Source of the DNA: Lineus longissimus
Taxonomy: Eukaryota > Nemertea > Pilidiophora > Heteronemertea > Lineidae
Assembly (NCBI RefSeq): GCF_910592395.1
Contig: NW_027020272.1
Coordinates: forward strand, 1-33,576
Reading direction: 5' to 3'
Length of the DNA: 33,576 nucleotides
In this document: positions 21,134-31,000 of the stretch, one piece after another
Layout of the letters: each line of letters starts with the position of its first letter
How positions within the stretch are numbered: position 1 is the first letter of the stretch
Position numbers and translations under genes: made by a program
Notes under the pieces: generated by a model
Seen by the model: only the letters and a program-made list of their open reading frames with translations
Database searches by the model: none
What the model was told of the DNA's origin: nothing

Positions 21134-21143
21134 AATATATATC
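21134..21143 (+). promoter_or_regulatory. TATA-like box in the solo LTR
   Basis: AATATATATC, followed about 30 bp later by a purine-rich stretch (GAGGAGAGAGCCGAGA) where transcription could start. If used, it would place U3 in roughly the first 770 bp of the intact LTR. Sequence match only. Confidence 0.35.
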
Positions 21144-21329
21144 AAAACACATCGAAAAACGAGGAGAGAGCCGAGAATTGCGAAGATGAGCAGCACTAGG
21201 TAACTTTGACATTTTCGAATTCCGAATTTGACTTAGACTCTATCCATCATTATGTATGCCAACTTGTCATTTCCTTGGTCCCGCCCTCGTTTGAATGTTC
21301 CTGTACGCCGCGCTGTTTAGCGCAAGGTT

Positions 21330-21792
21330 GGACTCTGAATAATTTTGACGTCGTGCTTGGACTCTGATCGATTTTGACGCTGACGCTGGACTTTGATGAA
21401 TTTCCACGTCGGGGCCGGACTTACACACGAATTTAGACGTTGATATGGGACTCTGCCGTTTTGAGATGTGCTTTGACTTTGATGTCCGACTTTGATGAAC
21501 ATAGATGTTAACACGCTACCCTGCCGTTTTGAGATGTGCTTTGACTTAGATGCCCGACTTTGATGAACATAGATGTTAACACGCTACCCTGACGTTTTGA
21601 GATGTGCCTTAACTTTGATGTCCGACTTTGATGAACATAGATGTTAACACGCTACCCTGACGTTTTGAGATGTGCCTTAACTTTGATGTCCGACTTTGAT
21701 GAACATAGATGTTAACACGGTACCCTAAAAGACTGAGAGATGCGCATTAATTTAGATGTCCGGCTCTGACGAACATACAGATGTTAATGCGA
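21330..21792. repeat. Minisatellite inside the solo LTR (29-bp then 68-bp units)
   Basis: Five 68-bp units start at 21453, 21521, 21589, 21657 and 21725, each with CTG(A/C)CGTTTTGAGATGTG, a GACTTTGATG pair and ATGTTAACACG. The last unit is degenerate. Upstream, GGACT starts at 21330, 21359, 21388, 21417 and 21448 give spacings of 29, 29, 29 and 31 bp, so the longer unit appears to have grown from a roughly 29-bp unit. Units two to four are nearly identical. Confidence 0.85.
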
Positions 21793-22324
21793 CTCTGACA
21801 AATTTGGAACAATAGACGTATATACATAGGCTCGATGTCGGACCCTGATGAGTGTATTACTAAATAATGTCTAACTTGGTTAATTTAAGACGCTCAAGTG
21901 TCTGAACTCCCCCCTTTCTTAGATGTTAGATGTGCCTCGACTCTCCAACCTTTCCAATTTAATACCGTAGATGCAATTCCTGATAGCGGGTAAGACTGGA
22001 AGTATCCGCTCTCCGTGGGTTCATGCTTCCCCCTGTTGTTGTGCTGTATCTTTAGATGAGCACTGTAATCCGAGCGTGACGGTATATGAAGAGTGTACAT
22101 TGTGTAAATATAGCAGGAATCATGAGTGAAACAAAGTTGTAAAAGAAAACACTGTTGTTGTAATTACTTATTATTCAATTTGGTATCCGGACGTTGTTTG
22201 ACTAATTCTGTGGTATCTCCGTGTATCTCTGTTACTCCTCATCTCCAAGTGTATAGCACTTGACTCTCCGGTATTATCATCACGAAGGAGGGAGGAAACC
22301 TGCCTAAGACGCGTGGCCGCCACA

Positions 22325-22329
22325 CAAAG
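22325..22329. repeat. Target-site duplication CAAAG, right copy (outer element)
   Basis: Right-hand copy of the 5-bp duplication. Satellite sequence CAAAGACAGG follows directly. A 5-bp duplication is usual for Ty3/Gypsy and Ty1/Copia integrases. Confidence 0.9.
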
Positions 22330-23460
22330 CAAAGACAGGCAGTCGATTCACTCAAGATATGAGAGAAAACCTTTCGTTTCTTATAAAAACACAATGAGAG
22401 GAAGCCGTTTCTTCCTATAAATGAAAGAAAGCATGTTGTTTCTTCCTTGAAAGCAAAGACCGGCAGTCGTTTTATTCAAGAAATGAGAGAAAACCTTTCA
22501 TTTCTTCCTAAAACACAATGAAAGGATGTCGTTTCTTCCTATAAATGAAAGAAAGCATGTTGTTTCTTCCTCCAAAGCAAAGACAGGCAGTCGTTTCATT
22601 CAAGATATGAGAGAAAAATTTTCGTTTCTTATAAAAACACAATGAGGGGAAGCCGTTTCTTCCTATAAATGAAAGAAAGCATGTTGTTTCTTCCTCCAAA
22701 GCAAAGACCGGCTGTCGATTCACTCAAGATATGAGAGAAAACCTTTCGTTTCTTATAAAAACACAATGAGAGGAAGCCGTTTCTTCCTATAAATGAAAGA
22801 AAGCATGTTGTTTCTTCCTCCAAAGCAAAGACCGGCAGTCGATTCACTGAAGATATGAGAAAAAACCTTTCGTTTCTTATTAAAACACAATGAGGGGAAG
22901 CCGTTTCTTCCTATAAATGAAAGAAAGCATGTTGTTTCTTCCTCCAAAGCAAAGACCGGCAGTCGATTCATTCAAGATATGAGAGAAAACCTTTCGTTTC
23001 TTATAAAAACACAATGAGAGGAAGCAGTTTCTTCCTATAAATGAAAGAAAGCATGTTGTTTCTTCCTCAAAAGCAAAGACAGGCAGTTGATTCACTCAAG
23101 ATATGAGAGAAAACCTTTCGTTTCTTATAAAAACACAATGAGAGGAAGCCGTTTCTTCCTATTAATGAAAGAAAGCATGTTGTTTCTTCCTTGAAAGCAA
23201 AGACCGGCAGTCGTTTTATTCAAGAAATGAGAGAAAACCTTTCATTTCTTCCTAAAACACAATGAAAGGATGTCGTTTTTTCCTATAAATGAAAGAAAGC
23301 ATGTTGTTTCTTCCTCAAAAGCAAAGACAGGCAGTCGATTCACTCAAGATATGAGAAAAAACCTTTCGTTTCTTCTAAAAACACAATGAGAGGAAGCCGT
23401 TTCTTCCTATAAATGAAAGAAAGCATGTTGTTTCTTCCTCCAAAGCAAAGATCGGCAGTC

Positions 23461-23612
23461 GATTCACTCAAGATAAGAGAGAAAACCTTACGTTTCTTAT
23501 AAAAACACGAGAGAAAGCCGTTTCTTCCTCGAAAGCAAAGAGAAACAGTAGATTCACTCTAGAAATGAAAAAAAGCATGTTGTTTCTTCCTCCAAAGCAA
23601 AGACAGGCAGTC
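23461..23612. repeat. Five-subunit (152-bp) truncated module
   Basis: D with GATAAGAG (23461-23491), an A shortened to 28 bp (AAAAACACGAGAG, 23492-23519), the TCGAAAG C variant (23520-23550), the D/B hybrid (23551-23581) and C (23582-23612). Compared with the seven-subunit unit it lacks the A variant and B after the hybrid. The following D has two extra bases (GATTGACACTC). An equivalent unit with the same 3-bp loss lies at 26709-26860, an offset of 3248 bp. Confidence 0.8.
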
Positions 23613-23862
23613 GATTGACACTCAAGATATGAGAAAAAACCTTTCGTTTCTTATAAAAACACAATGAGAGGAAGCCGTTTCTTCCTATAAATGAAAGAAA
23701 GCAGGTTGTTTCTTCCTCCAAAGCTAAGACCGGCAGTCGATTTACTCAAGATATGAGAGAAAACCTTTCGTTTCTTATAAAAACACAATGAGAGGAAGCC
23801 GTTTCTTCCTATAAATGAAAGAAAGCATGTTGTTTCTTCCTCCAAAACAAAGACAGGCAGTC

Positions 23863-24264
23863 GATTCACTCAAGATATGAAAGAAAACCTTTCGTTTCTT
23901 ATAAAAACACAATGAGAGGAGGCCGTTTCTTCCTATAAATGAAAGAAAGCATGTTGTTTCTTCCTAAAACACAATGAAAGGATGTGGTTTCTTCCTATAA
24001 ATGAAAGAAAGCATGTTGTTTTTTCCTCCAAAGCAAAGACAGGCAGTCGATTCACTCAAGATAAGAGAGAAAACCTTTCGTTTCTTATAAAAACACAATG
24101 AGAGGAAGCTGTTTCTTCCTCGAAAGCAAAGAGAAACAGTAGATTCACTCTAGAAATGAAAAAAAGCATGTTGTTTCTTCCAAAAACACAATGAAAGAAT
24201 GTCTTTCTTCCTATAAATGAAAAAAAGCATGTTGTTTATTCCTCCAAAGCAAAGACAGGCAGTC
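23863..24264. repeat. 402-bp irregular module, copy 4
   Basis: Six-subunit part 23863-24048 and seven-subunit part 24049-24264, in the standard order. Local changes include GGATGTGG for GGATGTCG in A', GAATGTC for GGATGTC in the A variant, and a TTTATTCC substitution in the last C. Confidence 0.8.
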
Positions 24265-24636
24265 GATTCACTCAAGATATGAGAGAAGACCTTTCGTTTC
24301 TCATAAAAACACAATGAGAGGAAGCCGTTTCTTCCTATAAATGAAAGAAAGCATGTTGTTTCTTCCTCCAAAGCAAAGACAGGCAGTCGCTTCACTCAAG
24401 ATATGAGAGAAAACCTTTCGTTTCTTATAAAAACACAATGAGAGGAAGCCGTTTCTTCCTATAAATGAAAGAAAGCAGGTTGTTTCTTCCTCCAAAGCTA
24501 AGACCGGCAGTCGATTTACTCAAGATATGAGAGAAAACCTTTCTTTTCTTATAAAAACACAATGAGAGGAAGCCGTTTCTTCCTATAAATGAAAGAAAGC
24601 ATGTTGTTTCTTCCTCCAAAGCAAAGACCGGCAGTC

Positions 24637-25036
24637 GATTCACTCAAGATATGAGAGAAAACCTTTCGTTTCTTATAAAAACACAATGAGAGGAGGCCGT
24701 TTCTTCCTATAAATGAAAGAAAGCATGTTGTTTCTTCCTAAAACACTGAAAGGATGTCGTTTCTTCCTATAAATGAAAGAAAGCATGTTGTTTCTTCCTC
24801 CAAAGCAAAGACAGGCAGTCGATTCACTCAAGATAAGAGAGAAAACCTTTCGTTTCTTATAAAAACACAATGAGAGGAAGCTGTTTCTTCCTCGAAAGCA
24901 AAGAGAAACAGTAGATTCACTCTAGAAATGAAAAAAAGCATGTTGTTTCTTCCAAAAACACAATGAAAGAATGTCTTTCTTCCTATAAATGAAAAAAAGC
25001 ATGTTGTTTCTTCCTCCAAAGCAAAGACAGGCAGTC
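24637..25036. repeat. 402-bp irregular module, copy 5 (2-bp deletion)
   Basis: Six-subunit part 24637-24820, with A' shortened by 2 bp (AAAACACTGAAAGG), then seven-subunit part 24821-25036. The same 2-bp loss occurs in the unit at 26401-26584, so the two share a recent ancestor. Confidence 0.8.
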
Positions 25037-26986
25037 GATTCACTCAAGATATGAGAGAAAACCTTTCGTTTCTCATAAAAACACAATGAGAGGAAGCCGT
25101 TTCTTCCTATAAATGAAAGAAAGCATGTTGTTTCTTCCTCCAAAGCAAAGACCGGCAGTTGATTCACTCAAGATATGAGAGAAAACCTTTCGTTTCTTAT
25201 AAAAACACAATGAGAGGAAGCCGTTTCTTCCTATAAATGAAAGAAAGCATGTTGTTTCTTCCTCCACAGCAAAGACCAACAGTCGATTCACTCAAGATAT
25301 GAGAGAAAACCTTTCGTTTCTTATAAAAACACAATGAGAGGAAGCCGTTTCTTATTATAAATGAAAGAAAGCGTGTTGTTTCTTCCTCCAAAGCAAAGAC
25401 CGGCAGTCGATTCATTCAAGATATGAGAGAAAACCTTTCGTTTCTTATCAAAACACAATGAGAGGAAGCCGTTTCTTCCTATAAATGAAAGAAAGCATGT
25501 TGTTTCTTCCTCCAAAGCAAAGACAGGCAGTCGATTCACTCAAGATATGAGAGAAAACCTTTCGTTTCTTATAAAAACACAATGAGAGGAAGCCATTTCT
25601 TCCTATAAATGAAAGAAAGCATGTTGTTTCTTCCTTGAAAGCAAAGACCGGCAGTCGTTTTATTCAAGAAATGAGAGAAAACCTTTCATTTCTTCCTAAA
25701 ACACAATGAAAGGATGTCGTTTCTTCCTATAAATGAAAGAAAGCATGTTGTTGCTTCCTCCAAAGCAAAGACAGGCAGTCGTTTCATTCAAGATATGAGA
25801 GAAAACCTTTCGTTTTTTATAAAAACACAATGAGGGGAAGCCGTTTCTTCCCATAAATGAAAGAAAGCATGTTGTTTCTTCCTCCAAAGCAAAGACCGGC
25901 AGTCGATTCACTCAAGATATGAGAGAAAACCTTTTGTTTCTTATAAAAACACAATGAGAGGAAGCCGTTTCTTCCTATAAATGAAAGAAAGCATGTTGTT
26001 TCTTCCTCCAAAGCAAAGACCGGCAGTCGATTCACTCAAGATATGAGAGAAAACCTTTCGTTTCTTATAAAAACACAATGAGAGGAAGCCGTTTCTTCCT
26101 ATAAATGAAAGAAAGCATGTTGTTTCTTCCTCCAAAGCAAAGACCGGCAGTCGATTCACTCAAGATATGAGAGAAAACCTTTCGTTTCTTATAAAAACAC
26201 AATGAGAGGAAGCCGTTTCTTCCTATAAATGAAAGAAAGCAGGTTGTTTCTTCCTCCAAAGCTAAGACCGGCAGTCGATTTACTCAAGATATGAGAGAAA
26301 ACCTTTCTTTTCTTATAAAAACACAATGAGAGGAAGCCGTTTCTTCCTATAAATGAAAGAAAGCATGTTGTTTCTTCCTCCAAAGCAAAGACCGGCAGTC
26401 GATTCACTCAAGATATGAGAGAAAACCTTTCGTTTCTTATAAAAACACAATGAGAGGAGGCCGTTTCTTCCTATAAATGAAAGAAAGCATGTTGTTTCTT
26501 CCTAAAACACTGAAAGGATGTCGTTTCTTCCTATAAATGAAAGAAAGCATGTTGTTTCTTCCTCCAAAGCAAAGACAGGCAGTCGATTCTCTCAAGATAA
26601 GAGAGAAAACCTTTCGTTTCTTCTAAAAACACAATGAGAGGAAGCCGTTTCTTCCTATAAATGAAAGAAAGCATGTTGTTTCTTCCTCCAAAGCAAAGAC
26701 CGGCAGTCGATTCACTCAAGATAAGAGAGAAAACCTTTCGTTTCTTATAAAAACACGAGAGAAAGCTGTTTCTTCCTCGAAAGCAAAGAGAAACAGTAGA
26801 TTCACTCTAGAAATGAAAAAAAGCATGTTGTTTCTTCCTCCAAAGCAAAGACAGGCAGTCGATTGACACTCAAGATATGAGAAAAAACCTTTCGTTTCTT
26901 ATAAAAACACAATGAGAGGAAGCCGTTTCTTCCTATAAATGAAAGAAAGCAGGTTGTTTCTTCCTCCAAAGCTAAGACCGGCAGTC

Positions 26987-27388
26987 GATTCACTCAAGAT
27001 ATGAGAGAAAACCTTTCGTTTCTTATAAAAACACAATGAGAGGAGGCCGTTTCTTCCTATAAATGAAAGAAAGCATGTTGTTTCTTCCTAAAACACAATG
27101 AAAGGATGTCGTTTCTTCCTATAAATGAAAGAAAGCATGTTGTTTCTTCCTCCAAAGCAAAGACAGGCAGTCGATTCACTCAAGATAAGAGAGAAAACCT
27201 TTCGTTTCTTATAAAAACACAATGAGAGGAAGCTGTTTCTTCCTCGAAAGCAAAGAGAAACAGTAGATTCACTCTAGAAATGAAAAAAAGCATGTTGTTT
27301 CTTCCAAAAACACAATGAAAGAATGTCTTTCTTCCTATAAATGAAAAAAAGCATGTTGTTTCTTCCTCCAAAGCAAAGACAGGCAGTC
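26987..27388. repeat. 402-bp irregular module, copy 6
   Basis: Six-subunit part 26987-27172 (A' full length) and seven-subunit part 27173-27388. The seven-subunit part matches 24821-25036 at an offset of 2352 bp, including the GAATGTC marker. Confidence 0.8.
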
Positions 27389-28909
27389 GATTCACTCAAG
27401 ATATGAGAGAAAACCTTTCGTTTCTCATAAAAACACAATGAGAGGAAGCCGTTTCTTCCTATAAATGAAAGAAAGCATGTTGTTTCTTCCTCCAAAGCAA
27501 AGACCGGCAGTCGATTCACTCAAGATATGATATGAGAGAAAACCTTTCGTTTCTTATAAAAACACAATGAGAGGAAGCTGTTTCTTCCTATAAATGAAAG
27601 AAAGCATGTTGTTTCTTCCTCCACAGCAAAGACCGACAGTCGATTCACTCAAGATATGAGAGAAAACCTTTCGTTTCTTATAAAAACACAATGAGAGGAA
27701 GCCGTTTCTTATTATAAATGAAAGAAAGCGTGTTGTTTCTTCCTCCAAAGCAAAGACCGGCAGTCAATTCATTCAAGATATGAGAGAAAACCTTTCGTTT
27801 CTTATCAAAACACAATGAGAGGAAGCCGTTTCTTCCTATAAATGAAAGAAAGCATGTTGTTTCTTCCTCCAAAGCAAAGACAGGCAGTCGATTCACTCAA
27901 GATATGAGAGAAAACCTTTCGTTTCTTATAAAAACACAATGAGAGGAAGCCATTTCTTCCTATAAATGAAAGAAAGCATGTTGTTTCTTCCTTGAAAGCA
28001 AAGACCGGCAGTCGTTTTATTCAAGAAATGAGAGAAAACCTTTCATTTCTTCCTAAAACACAATGAAAGGATGTCGTTTCTTCCTATAAATGAAAGAAAG
28101 CATGTTGTTGCTTCCTCCAAAGCAAAGACAGGCAGTCGTTTCATTCAAGATATGAGAGAAAACCTTTCGTTTTTTATAAAAACACAATGAGGGGAAGCCG
28201 TTTCTTCCCATAAATGAAAGAAAGCATGTTGTTTCTTCCTCCAAAGAAAAGACCGGCAGTCGATTCACTCAAGATATGAGAGAAAACCTTTCGTTTCTTA
28301 TAAAAACACAATGAGAGGAAGCCGTTTCTTCCTATAAATGAAAGAAAGCATGTTGTTTCTTCCTCCAAAGCAAAGACCGGCAGTTGATTCACTCAAGATA
28401 TGAGAAAAAACCTTTCGTTTCTTATAAAAACACAATGAGGGGAAGCCGTGTCTTCCTATAAATGAAAGAAAGCATGTTGTTTCTTCCTCCAAAGCAAAGA
28501 CCGGCAGTCGATTCACTCAAGATATGAGAGAAAACCTTTCGTTTCTCATAAAAACACAATGAGAGGATGTCTTTCTTCCTTTAAATGAAAGAAAGCATGT
28601 TGTTTCTTCCTCCAAAGCAAAGACAGGCAGTCGATTCATTCAAGATATGAGAGAAAACCTTTCGTTTCTTATAAAAACACAATGAGAGGAAGCAGTTTCT
28701 TCCTATAAATGAAAGAAAGCATGTTGTTTCTTCCTCAAAAGCAAAGACAGGCAGTCGATTCACTCAAGATATGAGAGAAAACCTTTCGTTTCTTATAAAA
28801 ACACAATGAGAGGAAGCCGTTTCTTCCTATAAATGAAAGAAAGCATGTTGTTTCTTCCTTGAAAGCAAAGACCGGCAGTCGTTTTATTCAAGAAATGAGA
28901 GAAAACCTT

Positions 28910-31000
28910 TCATTTCTTCCTAAAACACAATGAAAGGATGTCGTTTTTTCCTATAAATGAAAGAAAGCATGTTGTTTCTTCCTCCAAAGCAAAGACAGGC
29001 AGTTGTTTCATTCAAGATATGAGAGAAAACCTTTCGTTTCTTATAAAAACACAATGAGAGGAAGCCGTTTCTTCCTATAAATGAAAGAAAGAATGTTGTT
29101 TCTTCCTCCAAAGCAAAGACCGGCAGTCGATTCACTCAAGATATGAGAGAAAACCTTTCGTTTCTTATAAAAACACAATGAGAGGAAGCCGTTTCTTCCT
29201 ATAAATGAAAGAAAGCATTTTATTTCTTCCTCCAATGCAAAGACAGGCAGTCGATTCACTCAAGATATGAGAAAAAACCTTTCATTTCTTATAAAAACAC
29301 AATGAGAGAAAGCCGTTTCTTCCTATAAATGAAAGAAAGCATGTTGTTTCTTCCTCCAAAGCAAAGACCGGCAGTCGATTCACTCAAGATATGAGAGAAA
29401 ACCTTTCGTTTCTTATAAAAACACAATGAGAGGAAGCCGTTTCTTCCTATAAATGAAAGAAAGCATGTTGTTTCTTTCTTGAAAGCAAAGACCGGCAGTC
29501 GTTTTATTCAAGAAATGAGAGAAAACCTTTCATTTCTTCCTAAAACACAATGAAAGGATGTCGTTTCTTCCTATAAATGAAAGAAAGCATGTTGTTTCTT
29601 CCTCCAAAGCAAAGACCGGCATTCGATTCACTCAAGATATGAGAGAAAACCTTTCGTTTCTTATAAAAACACAATGAGAGGAAGCCGTTTCTTCCTATAA
29701 ATGAAAGAAAGCATGTTATTTCTTCCTCCAATGCAAAGACAGGCAGTCGATTCACTCAAGATATGAGAGAAAACCTTTCGTTTCTTATAAAAACACAATG
29801 AGAGAAAGCCGTTTCTTCCTATAAATGAAAGAAAGCATGTTGTTTCTTCCTCCAAAGCAAAGACCGGCAGTCGAATCACTCAAGATATGAGAGAAAACCT
29901 TTCGTTTCTCATAAAAACACAATGAGAGGAAGCCGTTTCTTCCTATAAATGAAAGAAAGCATGTTGTTTCTTCCTCCAAAGCAAAGACAGGCAGTCGATT
30001 CACTCAAGATATGAGAGAAAACCTTTCGTTTCTTATAAAAACACAATGAGAGGAAGCTGTTTCTTCCTATAAATGAAAGAAAGCATGTTGTTTCTTCCTC
30101 CAAAGCAAAGACCGACAGTCGATTCACTCAAGATATGAGAGAAAACCTTTCGTTTCTTATAAAAACACAATGAGAGGAAGCCGTTTCTTATTATAAATGA
30201 AAGAAAGCGTGTTGTTTCTTCCTCCAAAGCAAAGACCGGCAGTCGATTCATTCAAGATATGAGAGAAAACCTTTCGTTTCTTATAAAAACACAATGAGAG
30301 GAAGCCGTTTCTTCCTATAAATGAAAGAAAGCATGTTGTTTCTTCCTTCCAAAGCAAAGACAGGCAGTCGATTCACTCAAGATATGAGAGAAAACCTTTC
30401 GTTTCTTATAAAAACACAATGAGAGGAAGCCGTTTCTTCCTATAAATGAAAGAAAGCATGTTGTTTCTTCCTTGAAAGCAAAGACCGGCAGTCGTTTTAT
30501 TCAAGAAATGAGAGAAAACCTTTCATTTCTTCCTAAAACACAATGAAAGGATGTCGTTTCTTCCTATAAATGAAAGAAAGCATGTTGTTTCTTCCTCCAA
30601 AGCAAAGACAGGCAGTCGTTTCATTCAAGATATGAGAGAAAACCTTTCGTTTCTTATAAAAACACAATGAGGGGAAGCCGTTTCTTCCTATAAATGAAAG
30701 AAAGCATGTTGTTTCTTCCTCCAAAGCAAAGACCGGCAGTCGATTCACTCAAGATATGAGAGAAAACCTTTCGTTTCTTATAAAAACACAATGAGAGGAA
30801 GCCGTTTCTTCCTATAAATGAAAGAAAGCATGTTGTTTCTTCCTCCAAAGCAAAGACCGGCAGTCGATTCACTCAAGATATGAGAGAAAACCTTTCGTTT
30901 CTTATAAAAACACAATGAGAGGAAGCCGTTTCTTCCTATAAATGAAAGAAAGCATGTTATTTCTTCCTCCAATGCAAAGACAGGCAGTCGATTCACTCAA
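28910..31000. repeat. Paralogous satellite block with the unoccupied insertion site
   Basis: Bases from about 28910 to 30354 match 13930-15374 at an offset of 14980 bp (for example 14560 with 29540, 15177 with 30157). Bases from 30355 onward match the sequence after 22330 at an offset of 8025 bp (22508 with 30533, 22753 with 30778). The change of 6955 bp equals the inserted element plus its 5-bp duplication. The empty target CAAAG is at 30350-30354. Outer borders are approximate. Confidence 0.8.

Larger units (their letters stand above)
15375..22324 (+). mobile_element. Solo LTR of a Gypsy-like retrotransposon, split by a nested element
   Basis: The interval starts TGTGAGG and ends GCCACA, has a 5-bp target duplication on both sides, and lies inside satellite. 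Subtracting the nested element and one CATA leaves 15375-15421 plus 20407-22324, 1965 bp in all. No internal direct repeat, primer-binding site or pol frame remains, so it is best read as a single LTR left after recombination between two LTRs. Orientation is inferred from a CRE motif followed by a TATA-like box on the plus strand and is uncertain. An unrecognised short non-autonomous element with TG...CA ends is the alternative. Confidence 0.75.
20407..22324 (+). repeat. Solo LTR, remaining 1918 bp
   Basis: Resumes with CGTACTTCC after the CATA duplication and runs to GTGGCCGCCACA. It holds a CpG-rich stretch at about 20940-21330 with a CRE motif and a TATA-like box, a minisatellite at 21330-21792, and a T-rich tail resembling an LTR U5. 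The plus-strand open frames at 20418-20600 (60 aa) and 20636-20851 (71 aa) and the minus frame at 21894-22100 (68 aa) show no recognisable domain and are treated as chance. No canonical AATAAA is visible on the plus strand; AAATATA near 22106 is a weak substitute. Confidence 0.7.

Noticed and set aside
20418-21189. Three plus-strand frames of 60-71 codons in the solo LTR
   Set aside because: Short, no domain, inside an LTR with promoter-like features. Such lengths are expected by chance.
15375-22324. A single complete LTR element with the outer TG...CA ends as LTR termini of two LTRs
   Set aside because: The left and right outer parts do not repeat each other. The only long direct repeat in the insertion is the pair of inner 356-bp LTRs, so the outer part is a single LTR.
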